Source: JAICYJ01 sp963797565
Lineage (GTDB): Bacteria > Actinomycetota > Thermoleophilia > Gaiellales > JAICJC01
Direction: 5' to 3'
Assembly: GCA_963797565.1 (NCBI GenBank)
Contig: CAWCPM010000008.1
Location: 62,001-126,000, forward strand
DNA: 64,000 bases
The notes beneath the pieces were generated by a model, which was not told where the DNA came from, did no database searches, and saw nothing but the letters and a program-made list of their open reading frames with translations. This document shows positions 26,926 to 35,115 of the stretch, in pieces. The position numbers and the translations under genes were made by a program. Position 1 is the first letter of the stretch. Each line of letters begins with the position of its first letter.

Positions 26926-28263
26926 GTGAGCGACAACGCCAGGATGCCGCGCGACCGGGAGATCCTCGCGATCGCCGTCCCGGCGCTGGGCGCCCTGATC
27001 GCCGAGCCGCTGTACGTGCTGGGCGACACCGCCATCGTCGGTCATCTCGGCACCCTTCCGCTGGCCGGGCTGGCCGTCGCCGGCCTGCTCCTCTCCGAGG
27101 TGTTCGGCTTCACCACGTTCCTCGAGTACGGCACCACGTCCCGCGCTGCCCGGCTCTACGGCGCCGACCTGCACCGCGACGCGCTCGATGCCGGCGTGCA
27201 GGCCACGTGGTTGGCCGTCGCACTGGGCCTGGCCATGATCGTCCTGATCGAGCTGCTGGCCGCGCCGGCGGTGCACCTGGTCGCCGGCGGCGCCACGCCG
27301 GCGGCGGCGCAGGGGCTGATCTGGATCCGCATCGCGGCGCTGGGGGCGCCGTTCGTCCTGATCACAGCCGCCGGCCAGGGCTGGCTGCGCGGCTTCCAGG
27401 ACACGAAGACACCGCTCTACGTGCTGGTCGTCGCCAACGTCTTCTCGATCGCGCTCTCCTTCACGCTGATCCGCGGCTTCGGGTTCGGAATCGAGGGATC
27501 GGCCATCGCGAACGTCGTCGCCCAGACCGGCTCCGGCCTCGTCTTTCTCGTGCTGCTGGTGCGCCGTGGCGCAGACGTGCGGCCGGCCTGGTCGCGGATC
27601 GTGGCCCAGCTGGGAGCCGCCCGCGACCTGTCGGTGCGCACGCTCGCGTTCTTTCTCGCGTTCACCGTCGCGGCGGGCGCCGCCGCCCGCATGGGCGACG
27701 CCCAGCTGGCGGCGCAGCAGATCGGCACGCAGCTGTGGGGCTTCTGCGCGCTCTTCCTCGACTCGACCGCGATCGCCGCCCAGGCGCTGATCGGCCGCCT
27801 GCTGGGCGCGCACGCGCTCGGTGTCGCGTCCGCGCTGGCGCGCAGGCTGCTGGTCGCCGGCCTGGTGCTGGGGCTCGGCTTCGCAGCGGTGTTGGCAGCT
27901 GGGCATACGGTCATCCCGGCCATCTTCACAAATGACGACGCCGTCCGCGCCCAGACCGCGAAGCTGTGGCCGGTGCTGGTGCTGATGATGCCCGTGAACG
28001 GTGTCCTGTTCGCTCTCGACGGCGTGCTGCTGGGCGCCGGAGACCTCAAGTTCATGCGCAACGTGACCGTGCTGGCGGCACTGGCCGCCTACCTCCCGGT
28101 CTCGGTGGCGACGATCCACTACGGCTGGGGGCTGACCGCCCTCTGGCTGGGCCTGGCCGCGTTCATCGCGGTGCGGTTCGGCGTGGGCATGGCGCGCTGG
28201 GCCAGCCGGCGCTGGCTGGTGGGCGGCACGGCGATGGTGGACGAGGCGATCGAGGCGATGTAG
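26926..28263 (+). CDS. MATE-family efflux transporter (DinF-like)
   Basis: 445 residues, 12 predicted membrane helices in two similar halves. The N-terminal EILAIAVPALGALIAEPLYVLGDTAIVGHLG is the MATE/DinF signature, and GWLRGFQDTKTPLYV is the conserved loop. It would export cationic drugs or metabolites driven by Na+ or H+. GTG 26926 is chosen because it precedes the conserved start region. It follows ettA by 38 bp. Confidence 0.9.
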   Translation: MSDNARMPRDREILAIAVPALGALIAEPLYVLGDTAIVGHLGTLPLAGLAVAGLLLSEVFGFTTFLEYGTTSRAARLYGADLHRDALDAGVQATWLAVALGLAMIVLIELLAAPAVHLVAGGATPAAAQGLIWIRIAALGAPFVLITAAGQGWLRGFQDTKTPLYVLVVANVFSIALSFTLIRGFGFGIEGSAIANVVAQTGSGLVFLVLLVRRGADVRPAWSRIVAQLGAARDLSVRTLAFFLAFTVAAGAAARMGDAQLAAQQIGTQLWGFCALFLDSTAIAAQALIGRLLGAHALGVASALARRLLVAGLVLGLGFAAVLAAGHTVIPAIFTNDDAVRAQTAKLWPVLVLMMPVNGVLFALDGVLLGAGDLKFMRNVTVLAALAAYLPVSVATIHYGWGLTALWLGLAAFIAVRFGVGMARWASRRWLVGGTAMVDEAIEAM

Positions 28264-29778
28264 CTAGCCGTTGCGCTCGCGCACGAGATCCGCGGCTCGC
28301 TCGCCGATCATGAACGTTGCCACCATCGGGTTGACCGTCGGCATGGACGGGAAGATCGACCCGTCGGCGATGCTCAGCCCCTCCACGCCCCGCACCCGCA
28401 GCTGCGGGTCGACCACGGCCATATCGTCGGACGCGGCGCCCATCCTGCAGGTACCGCTGGGGTGGTAGACCGTGTGGTGCACGGCCCGCCCGTAGGTGGA
28501 CAGGTCGGCGTCGCTGGTGATCTTGGGCCCCGGCGCCACCTCGCGCTTGACCCAGCTCTTGAACGGCTCCGTCGCCGCCACCTCGCGCGCGATCTTGAGC
28601 CCGTCGACGATCGTCTGCTCGTCGTAGCCTTCGGGGTCGGTGAAGTACTGGAAGTCCAGCGCCGGCTTCACCTCGTGGTGCTTCGACAGCAGCCACATGC
28701 GCCCCACCGACCGCGACCGCGGGATGTTCGGCGTCATGCAGATCACGTCGTCGGGCACCGGGTAGCCCAGCCGCTCCGTGTTGAAGGTGAACGGCAGCTG
28801 GTAGGTGTGGTACATCAGGTCGGGGCGGTCGTCGTTGCCGAGGCGGTTGACGAACAGCGCGCAGTCCGCGTCCATCACGCCCTGCGGCGGCAGCGGCCTG
28901 GACAGCTCCCAGATGATGATCGACTCGGGGTGGTCGATCAGGTTCTCACCGACGCCGGGCAGGTCGTGCTGCACCTCGATGTCGAGCGCGCGCAGGTCGT
29001 CTGCCGGGCCGATGCCCGACAGCAGCAGCAGGCGCGGGGTGTCGATCGAGCCGCCGCAGACTACTATTTCCCTGGTGGCAACGGCGTCTCCAGAATCCGT
29101 GGAGACCGAGACGGCACGGCCGCCGCTCAGGTTGACCCGCCGTACCCAGGTGTCGGTGCGGACGGTCAGGTTCGGCCGCTTGCCCATGATCGGGTGCAGG
29201 TAGGCGACGCTCGATGACGACCGCACGCCGGTCTCGGGGTCATAGCCGACGTCCAGGAAGCCGACGCCGTTGCGGAAGGGGCCGGCGTTCCAATCGGGGT
29301 TCGCCTGCACTCCGGCGGCCTGCGCGGCAGCCGGGATCCAGTCCTTCAGCACCGGGTTTCGGTCCTTCTCGGCCACGATCTGGTGCTTGGTGAGGAGCTT
29401 GTGGTAGTACGGATCCATCACCTCGGGCTCCCAGCCCTCGGCGCCGCGGTCGACCCAGTCCTGCCAGTCGCCCGGGAACGGCTTGAAATAGATCTGGGTG
29501 TTGTGCGAGGAGCAGCCGCCCAGCACGGCGGCGCGCGAATGCACGATGTGGGCGTTGCCACGGGGCTGCAGCGTGGTGGTATAGGCCAGGTCGATCGGCC
29601 CCTCCAGCAGCGACAGCCAGCGGCGCAGCTGCAGCACGTCGTCGAAGCCGACGTCGCTGGGCCCTGCCTCGAACAGGCAGACGCTGACATCCGGATCCTC
29701 GGAGAGGCGTGCTGCCACGATCGCCCCGGCGGTTCCGCCGCCGACGACCACGTAGTCGAATGTCGCATTTTCGGTCAT
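28264..29778 (-). CDS. GMC-family FAD-dependent oxidoreductase (choline dehydrogenase-like)
   Basis: 504 residues. The N-terminal FDYVVVGGGTAGAIVAARLSE is the FAD-binding dinucleotide fold, followed by GGCSSHNTQIYFKP (a GMC signature 1 variant). The C-terminal HTVYHPSGTCRMG and GSIFPSMPTVNPMVATFMIGE contain the catalytic His and the second active-site residue (Asn). It oxidises an alcohol group of an unknown substrate. Convergent with the MATE gene with no gap. It is divergent from the His-rich gene 95 bp away. Confidence 0.92.
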   Translation of the reverse strand: MTENATFDYVVVGGGTAGAIVAARLSEDPDVSVCLFEAGPSDVGFDDVLQLRRWLSLLEGPIDLAYTTTLQPRGNAHIVHSRAAVLGGCSSHNTQIYFKPFPGDWQDWVDRGAEGWEPEVMDPYYHKLLTKHQIVAEKDRNPVLKDWIPAAAQAAGVQANPDWNAGPFRNGVGFLDVGYDPETGVRSSSSVAYLHPIMGKRPNLTVRTDTWVRRVNLSGGRAVSVSTDSGDAVATREIVVCGGSIDTPRLLLLSGIGPADDLRALDIEVQHDLPGVGENLIDHPESIIIWELSRPLPPQGVMDADCALFVNRLGNDDRPDLMYHTYQLPFTFNTERLGYPVPDDVICMTPNIPRSRSVGRMWLLSKHHEVKPALDFQYFTDPEGYDEQTIVDGLKIAREVAATEPFKSWVKREVAPGPKITSDADLSTYGRAVHHTVYHPSGTCRMGAASDDMAVVDPQLRVRGVEGLSIADGSIFPSMPTVNPMVATFMIGERAADLVRERNG

Positions 29779-29873
29779 TGCCGACGATCATACAGGTCGT
29801 GGATCACCCATTTGGGGTAGGCCTGCGACCGGTGTCTGTGTCACTCTACAGCCGTAAGAAGGGGTCTTAACAG

Positions 29874-30653
29874 GTGTCACAGGAGCCGTTAAAGGAACGC
29901 TCGTCCGTGCTCACGCGGTCGCGCGGCATGGGGGCGTCTGCCGTCCTCGGCCTCGCGGTGCTCGCGAGCTACGGCGCACTTGCTGCCGTCGCACTGAGCG
30001 CGGTCGGCGGTGGCAGCGTGCTCTCGTTCCCGGGCTGGGCGGTCGACGCGATGATCCAGGTGAACGCCGCACCGCCGCCGCCCACCCCGCAATACGGGGT
30101 CGTGACGGCAACGCCGAGCCCGACGCCGCAGGGCGGCCAGACCATCGTGGTCAAGCCGACCGCACCAGCGGCCGGCACCACCGTCGCGGTCTCCACGCGT
30201 GGCGGCGCTGGATCGTCGCAGGGTGGCTCGGGGAATGCGGGCGGCGGCTCAGGAACGGCGGGCGGCGGTTCCAGTACACCCTTCGGTCGAGGTGGTTCCG
30301 GCGGCAATCCGCCCGCGCAGCCGCCACAGCCACCCGCGTTGCCGACACGGCACCGCCATCACGCGTGGCATCACCCGCCACGGCACGGGGACGCGCCGCC
30401 GTCGCATCACCATCACCATGCGTGGCATCACCCACCACGGCACGCTCACGCGCCGCCCTCGCATCACCATCACCACGCGTGGCATCACCCACCGCGGCAC
30501 GCTCACGCGCCGCCGGCGCATCACCATCACCACGCCTGGCACCACCCGCCGCGACACGGACACCACCGCCATGGCGGCTCGTCCCATGACACCGGATCGC
30601 ACCATCACGGCGGGCACCACCACGGTGGATCGCACGGCAACGGCTCGAGCTGA
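29874..30653 (+). CDS. Surface/secreted His-rich repeat protein
   Basis: 259 residues from GTG 29874, preceded by GAAGGGG. A cytoplasmic start (about 1-20) is followed by one hydrophobic segment (VLGLAVLASYGALAAVALSA region, about 22-42) acting as signal anchor, a Pro/Thr linker, a Gly/Ser-rich stretch, and from about residue 155 four copies of an 18-residue unit of the form HHAWHHPPRHxHAPPSHH. It ends in a Gly/His tail. The repeats would bind divalent metals. The DNA repeats are near-exact over about 60 bp each (30351-30560). No family recognised. Confidence 0.7.
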   Translation: MSQEPLKERSSVLTRSRGMGASAVLGLAVLASYGALAAVALSAVGGGSVLSFPGWAVDAMIQVNAAPPPPTPQYGVVTATPSPTPQGGQTIVVKPTAPAAGTTVAVSTRGGAGSSQGGSGNAGGGSGTAGGGSSTPFGRGGSGGNPPAQPPQPPALPTRHRHHAWHHPPRHGDAPPSHHHHHAWHHPPRHAHAPPSHHHHHAWHHPPRHAHAPPAHHHHHAWHHPPRHGHHRHGGSSHDTGSHHHGGHHHGGSHGNGSS

Positions 30654-30663
30654 AGCGTCTAGC

Positions 30664-30885
30664 TCAGATCGCGTCGACGCGCTCGACGTACCACACGATC
30701 CAGGCGCCCTCGGTCTTCTCGGCCTGCACCACGCGTGCGCCCGGTGGGAACGGCACGTCGCAGAACTCGCGTGAGAGTCCGCGAACGCCGCCGATCTCCT
30801 CGCGGTTGACCATCATGAACGGAATCACGATGCGGGAAAGGGTGGCGACTTCCATGCCTTCGAATCTGACCGGCGATGCTTCCAT
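30664..30885 (-). CDS. Small hypothetical protein
   Basis: 73 residues from ATG 30885, MEASPVRFEGMEVATLSRIV to a C-terminal EGAWIVWYVERVDAI. The composition (aromatic and hydrophobic residues well mixed, low Arg) looks like a real protein, whereas the overlapping lipoprotein frame here is Arg-rich and looks like shadow. The frame is open somewhat further upstream, so the start is uncertain; it may also be the 3' part of the lipoprotein gene after a frameshift. Confidence 0.5.
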   Translation of the reverse strand: MEASPVRFEGMEVATLSRIVIPFMMVNREEIGGVRGLSREFCDVPFPPGARVVQAEKTEGAWIVWYVERVDAI

Positions 30886-30944
30886 GGCTGGACTGTTCGC
30901 CGCAGCCCGGCAGTCTCCTCGCCGGGCCGCGGGAATCCCTCCGA

Positions 30945-31510
30945 TCAGGTGGCGGGCCGAACCGCTTCGTGATCCGGTCGGCCTTCGCCAGCGCGCGGGC
31001 GAGCACGTTGGTGGCGCGGCCCTCCTTGTTGAAGGCGGCGTTCGTCGCCCGGTTGAAGTCGGCGAAGTCGGCGCCCTCGATGATCGCCCCGCTGATCATG
31101 CCGGTGGCCAGCGCGTGGCGCAGCTGCAGCGCCGCCTGGTGGAGCATCGCGCAGGCCCTGTGCACCATCGGCTGCACCGGCTGGTACCGCCCCGGCGATC
31201 CGGCGCGTCGCAGGGCCGCCTTGCAGGAATCGTCGAAGTCGCGGGACCGCTCCAGGGATCCGCTTGTGACGACCGTGGTTCCACTCATGGTTCCGACCAG
31301 CCGCCTGTCGTAGTGCCTGACAGCCTTCAGCCAGCGCCGCTCGCCGGCTGTGATCGGCGGCGGCACGCTGGGGGTGGTGGCCTGCTTCGTGACTGCGGTG
31401 GCCTGCGAGCCGATTGCGGCCCCGCCGGTGCCGCCGCCACAGCCGGCCAGCGCCAGTGCGGCACACAGCACCGGGAATGCCCTTGCCATGCGCGTTCGAT
31501 GTCCATGCAT
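30945..31510 (-). CDS. Putative lipoprotein of unknown function, 3' end uncertain
   Basis: About 188 residues. ATG 31510 gives MHGHRTRMARAFPVLCAALA followed by the lipobox ALAGCGGG, so it is a predicted lipoprotein anchored after cleavage before Cys. The mature part has a linker rich in Thr/Pro and a helical domain with RRWLKAVRHYDRRL and CAMLHQAALQLRHALATG. Coherent coding ends around LARALAKADRITKRFG; the original frame then becomes Arg-rich up to 30659, while a stop in another frame lies at 30945-30947. A small indel near 30965 is suspected. No family recognised. Confidence 0.55.
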
Positions 31511-31621
31511 GATCCGCTCCTTGGAAGAGTCAGCGCGTGTGGCCCGAGCATGCCGTCGCGGTGGCCTGGCGCGCATCGGGTGAACCCCTTGCGGCTTCGC
31601 ATCCGCGCTATCGTGGGCGGC

Positions 31622-32005
31622 ATGGAGCGGTGGCACATCCCGTCGGTCGAGGCATCGGGCCGCCGCGAGCCGAAGGTGCTGTTCTCGACACCGGAGTGCA
31701 GGGCGGTCGTGATCGACCTCAGCGACGGCGACGAGCTCGGGGACCACAGCGTGCACGAGCGGGCGGTGGTGGAGGTGGTGGCCGGCGAGGTGCAGGTCAG
31801 CGCGGGCGGCGACGAGACGACGTGTGCAGCGGGCACGCTGCTGACGTTCGCCCCGGGCGAACGTCACGCCGTGCGGGCGGCGGGAGGTACGGCGCGGCTG
31901 CTGCTGATGCTGGCGCCGTGGCCCGGGGAGGGGCATTACCGGGATGGCGCGGATGCCGACGCGGCCAGGATGCCGTCACGGGGCAGCGCCGAGCCGATCC
32001 GCTGA
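31622..32005 (+). CDS. Small cupin-fold protein
   Basis: 127 residues from ATG 31622. One cupin barrel: GDELGDHSVHERAVVEVVAG corresponds to motif 1 (G-x5-HxH-x-E), and LLTFAPGERHAVRAAGG to motif 2 (PxGxxH). The metal-binding His/Glu set looks largely preserved. Cytoplasmic; substrate not predictable. Divergent from the lipoprotein by about 110 bp. Confidence 0.7.
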   Translation: MERWHIPSVEASGRREPKVLFSTPECRAVVIDLSDGDELGDHSVHERAVVEVVAGEVQVSAGGDETTCAAGTLLTFAPGERHAVRAAGGTARLLLMLAPWPGEGHYRDGADADAARMPSRGSAEPIR

Positions 32006-32095
32006 CGGCGCTCCAATCGGGGCCTCATCGGCGGTGTAGCGAATTGACGGCGTCCGGGTCTGTATCTGTGACGCCGAAACCAGGAGGATGATTCG

Positions 32096-32491
32096 ATGAG
32101 CACGGAGATCAGCAAGAGCGAGCAGGAGTGGCGTGATCAGCTCACGTCCGACCAGTACCACGTGATGCGCGAGAAGGGGACGGAGCGGCCGTTCACGGGC
32201 GCCTACGTCGATGCCAAGCAGGACGGCGTGTACCGATGTGCCGGGTGCGGGGCGGAGCTGTTCGACTCGGACGCCAAGTTCGACTCGGGAACGGGCTGGC
32301 CCAGCTTCTGCGAGCCGGCGAACCGCGCCAACGTGCATCTCGACGTGGACACCAGCCACGGCATGACGCGCACAGAGGTCAGCTGCGCGGCCTGCGGCGG
32401 CCATCTCGGGCACGTGTTCGATGACGGACCGGCGAGCACGGGCAAGCGCTTCTGCATCAACTCGGTCGCGCTCGACCTGCAGGAGCGCTGA
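32096..32491 (+). CDS. msrB: Peptide-methionine (R)-S-oxide reductase
   Basis: 131 residues. It repairs methionine-R-sulfoxide in proteins. Two CxxC zinc motifs (CAGCG and CAACG), GTGWPSF, and the catalytic Cys in RFCINSVAL are present; the active site uses Cys, not selenocysteine, even though selA/selB lie 1 kb away. A textbook AGGAGG at 32081-32086 precedes ATG 32096. Length is normal. Confidence 0.95.
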   Translation: MSTEISKSEQEWRDQLTSDQYHVMREKGTERPFTGAYVDAKQDGVYRCAGCGAELFDSDAKFDSGTGWPSFCEPANRANVHLDVDTSHGMTRTEVSCAACGGHLGHVFDDGPASTGKRFCINSVALDLQER

Positions 32492-32534
32492 GCGGGCAGG
32501 AGTCCTCTCGCCGCTGCCGAAGTGCTGACCTTCC

Positions 32535-32687
32535 ATGGCCGGCATCACGGTACGGATCCCGAAGCTCGACCGGACGCAGCGGCTGTGGCTGCGTTATCTG
32601 ATCGCTGACCTGGAGGGGGACAGCGATCGGATGCGGCGGGTCGGGCACCTGCTGGACGAGCTTCGCACGCGAGCGGCCGACCACTAG
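32535..32687 (+). CDS. 50-residue hypothetical protein
   Basis: Reading from ATG 32535: MAGITVRIPKLDRTQRLWLR, then an amphipathic helix and a basic/acidic C-terminus, ending at TAG 32687. No Shine-Dalgarno is obvious. It follows msrB by 43 bp in the same direction and its stop overlaps the end of the convergent mobA-like gene by 4 nt. Coherent composition supports it being real; no family recognised. Confidence 0.4.
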   Translation: MAGITVRIPKLDRTQRLWLRYLIADLEGDSDRMRRVGHLLDELRTRAADH

Positions 32688-33463
32688 GTCAGCTCGAGCA
32701 CGTCGCCCTCGACCAGCGGCGTGGCCGGGTCGGGCTCGATCGCGGCGCCGTTCAGGCGCAGCGTGCGGCCCGACAGCTCGGCGGCCAGCGCCGGGGCGAG
32801 ACGGGCGGCCTCGCCCAGAGTCGCCGCCCGAACCGACCCCGGCCCGAGCCCGGCCCGAAGCGTGATCCGCGGCTGCGGCTCGGCCAGGGCCCGCCTGTAG
32901 TCCTCGTCCGTGTTCAGGTTGCGGAGCGACTCGGGATGGGGAAGCGCGGTCGCATCCAACCGCAGCACGTCGATCCCTTCCAGCAGCTGGCCCACGCGCA
33001 GCCGGTCGCCGGCCAGCTGCTGCTCGACCGCAGGCAGCAGATCTGAGGCGTAGACGGCGCAGAGGTGGTGAACGTGACCGTCGGCGACCGGCACCGCCGC
33101 GTCGTGGTCGCCACGCCCTGTCGCCAGCGCCAGCACCAGATCGGGGTGCAGAAGCGGCAGATCGGTGCCCGAGACGAACACGGCCGGACAGCGGTCCGCG
33201 ACGGCCCGCAGCCCGGCGGCGATGCCCTCCAGCGGGCCGCGATCAGGTGCCCGATCGGTCACGCGCTCGACGCCCACAAGCGGCGGCAGCTCCTGCCCGT
33301 CGGCGTGCACCACGACGACCGGATCGGCGATACGCAGCAGGATCCCGGTGATGCGCCGCACCAGCGTGCCGCCGTGCCAATCGAGCAGCGCCTTGGGGGT
33401 GCCCATCCGGCGTGACCGCCCGCCGGCGAGCACGATCGCTCCCAGCCGCGGGGGCTCCTGCAT
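32684..33463 (-). CDS. mobA: MobA-like molybdenum cofactor nucleotidyltransferase fused to a beta-grasp (MoaD/ThiS-like) domain
   Basis: 259 residues from ATG 33463, preceded by GGGAGGTGACG. Residues about 6-190 are a MobA-type nucleotidyltransferase: GAIVLAGGRSRRMGTPKALL (nucleotide and Mg binding), VFVSGTDLPLL and SLRNLNTDEDY. MobA adds GMP to molybdopterin. The last ~70 residues (RITLRAGLGPGSV...LSGRTLRLNGAAIEPD...LVEGDVLEL) resemble a ubiquitin-like beta-grasp domain as in MoaD/ThiS, but the protein ends LELT without the terminal GG needed for sulfur transfer. The fused domain may therefore be structural or regulatory. Located downstream of selB, separated by a symmetric DNA element. Confidence 0.8.
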   Translation of the reverse strand: MQEPPRLGAIVLAGGRSRRMGTPKALLDWHGGTLVRRITGILLRIADPVVVVHADGQELPPLVGVERVTDRAPDRGPLEGIAAGLRAVADRCPAVFVSGTDLPLLHPDLVLALATGRGDHDAAVPVADGHVHHLCAVYASDLLPAVEQQLAGDRLRVGQLLEGIDVLRLDATALPHPESLRNLNTDEDYRRALAEPQPRITLRAGLGPGSVRAATLGEAARLAPALAAELSGRTLRLNGAAIEPDPATPLVEGDVLELT

Positions 33464-33483
33464 CGTCACCTCCCGGCCCCGGT

Positions 33484-33625
33484 GCAACACCGGCGCCTGG
33501 CACCCGCGTTGCGCCGGATTCTACGAATTCCGACAATTTCGAGCCCCGAAACTACGATATTCGTAGCCGAGGGGCCGTTTGACTGTCGGAATTCGTGCAA
33601 CACCGGTGCCAGGCGTGGGTGTTGC
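33484..33625. repeat. Doubly symmetric hairpin element (MITE- or REP-like)
   Basis: A 142-bp intergenic unit between the selB 3' end and the mobA start. The left outer arm (33484-33512) and right outer arm (33597-33625) are near-inverted copies of each other (core GGTGCCAGGCG shared) and each also starts GCAAC and ends GTTGC, forming its own hairpin. Inside, GAATTCCGACA at 33525-33535 pairs perfectly with TGTCGGAATTC at 33584-33594, and CTACGA-TAT-TCGTAG forms a small central palindrome at 33552-33566. It is more AT-rich than its surroundings. No ORF is present. Confidence 0.6.
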
Positions 33626-33633
33626 ACGCGCCC

Positions 33634-35115
33634 TCAGCCCGCCGCGTTCCGGTGGCTGCGGCGGAGCACCCGTGCGTCGCCGACGCGGCGCGTCACGCCG
33701 TGCGAGTCGAGCGCCTCGAGCAGCGCCTGTGCGTAGCGGCGGGAGCAGCCGAGGCGGTCGCGCAGCTGGGCCAGGGTGACCGATCCGTGCTCGGTCGCAA
33801 GCTCCACGGCCGCCGCCTGCGCCTGGTCGAATGCTGCCCTCGTGAAGGCCAGGTCCTTGCCGGCGCGCACGATCCGGCCGGCGTCGGCCAGGTACGCGGC
33901 GGCGCCCTGGTCGTCGGGCGTCAGCGGCGGTGGAGCGAACGGCGCCTCGGCCAGCCGCCGTTCCAGCTCGTCTGCGCCCGCGTCGGAAAGCACGCGAGTG
34001 ACGGGTGCAGCCGAAGGCTGTTGCGGCTCCGGCTCGCGGCCGCTGCGCGAGGGTGCCGGGTCGATCACGACCCCGCCCGCCACCGTCGCCTGCGGGGCCG
34101 TCAGCCGGATCACAACGTGATCGCCCGCGACCGCCGCTACCGGCCGCTGCAGCCGCAGCTGCACCCGCCCGGTCTGGCCCGGCTCGATCGCGTCGCCGTC
34201 GCGCACCGCCACCCGCGCGGGCGTCTCGGTGGTGGCGTGGTGCACCGTGACCCGCTCCCCGCTTCGCAGCGCGTGCGGCGCGTCCGCGAGCACCTCCACT
34301 TCGCACTCCAGCCGGTATCCCGCCTTCAGGCTGCCCGGTTCGGCCAGCGTGTCACCTCGCGCCACCTGGTCGCGGTCGACGCCCACCAGCGCAACCGCCA
34401 CGCGCTGCCCGGCCGCTGCTGTCTCCACCGGCGCATCGTGCACCTGCACGCTCCGCACCCGCACCTCACGCCCGCTCGGCATGATCGCCAGCCGGTCGCC
34501 GGCGCGCACCGTGCCCGACCACAGCGTCCCCGTCACAACCGTGCCGATCCCGCGCAGCGTGAACGACCGGTCGATCGGCAGCCGCACCGGCCCCTCGTGT
34601 CTACGTCCCTCCGCCAGCGCCGCCACCCGGTCGAGCTCGGCCAGCAGCTTCGGCAGTCCCTCTCCGGTTCGTGACGACACCTCCACGATCGGCGCGTCTC
34701 CTACCAGCTCCTCCACGCCCATCCGCGCCAGCGCCGCCGTCTCGTCGTCCACCAGGTCTCGCTTGGTCAGCGCCACGACCCCCAGCCGCAGCCCCAGCAT
34801 ACGCAGGATCGCCAGATGCTCGCGCGTCTGCGGCATCACTCCGTCGTCGCAGGCCACGACCAGCAGATACATGTCGATGCCCGTCGCCCCCGCCACCATC
34901 GTGCGCACGAACCGCTCGTGCCCCGGCACGTCGACCACCGACAGCCTGCGCCCCGACGGCAGCTGCAGCGGCGCGTACCCGAGCTCGATCGAGATGCCGC
35001 GCGCCCGTTCCTGCGGCAGCCGGTCGGTGTCGATCCCGGTCAGCGCCGCGATCAGCGCCGTCTTGCCGTGGTCGATGTGGCCGGCCGTGCCCACCGTCAG
35101 CGGCATCTCGGTCAC
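33634..35115 (-). CDS. selB: Selenocysteine-specific elongation factor SelB
   Basis: 493 residues. SelB delivers Sec-tRNA to UGA codons followed by a SECIS hairpin. G-domain motifs are intact: GHIDHGKT (12-19), the switch-II DVPGHERF, and TKRD. Domains II and III follow, with SFTLRGIGTVVTGTL, then a shortened C-terminal region ending in a winged-helix (SVTLAQLRDRLGCSRRYAQALLEAL). The protein is shorter than E. coli SelB (about 610), suggesting fewer winged-helix domains. GTG 35115 overlaps the selA stop (GTGA). Confidence 0.94.
   Translation of the reverse strand: MTEMPLTVGTAGHIDHGKTALIAALTGIDTDRLPQERARGISIELGYAPLQLPSGRRLSVVDVPGHERFVRTMVAGATGIDMYLLVVACDDGVMPQTREHLAILRMLGLRLGVVALTKRDLVDDETAALARMGVEELVGDAPIVEVSSRTGEGLPKLLAELDRVAALAEGRRHEGPVRLPIDRSFTLRGIGTVVTGTLWSGTVRAGDRLAIMPSGREVRVRSVQVHDAPVETAAAGQRVAVALVGVDRDQVARGDTLAEPGSLKAGYRLECEVEVLADAPHALRSGERVTVHHATTETPARVAVRDGDAIEPGQTGRVQLRLQRPVAAVAGDHVVIRLTAPQATVAGGVVIDPAPSRSGREPEPQQPSAAPVTRVLSDAGADELERRLAEAPFAPPPLTPDDQGAAAYLADAGRIVRAGKDLAFTRAAFDQAQAAAVELATEHGSVTLAQLRDRLGCSRRYAQALLEALDSHGVTRRVGDARVLRRSHRNAAG

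Noticed and set aside
25090..28263. A single 1057-residue EttA-MATE fusion
   Set aside because: The apparent fusion is produced by the frameshift in ettA; the second half of EttA is intact in another frame and the MATE gene has its own start.
30351..30560. CRISPR-like array (repeated units of about 60 bp)
   Set aside because: The units are contiguous in-frame protein repeats without variable spacers.
32096..32491. Selenoprotein MsrB
   Set aside because: The catalytic codon encodes Cys and there is no in-frame TGA.
33484..33625. selC (tRNA-Sec) in the gap next to selB
   Set aside because: No acceptor stem, TCA anticodon or T-arm sequence could be fitted; the symmetry is that of an inverted repeat.
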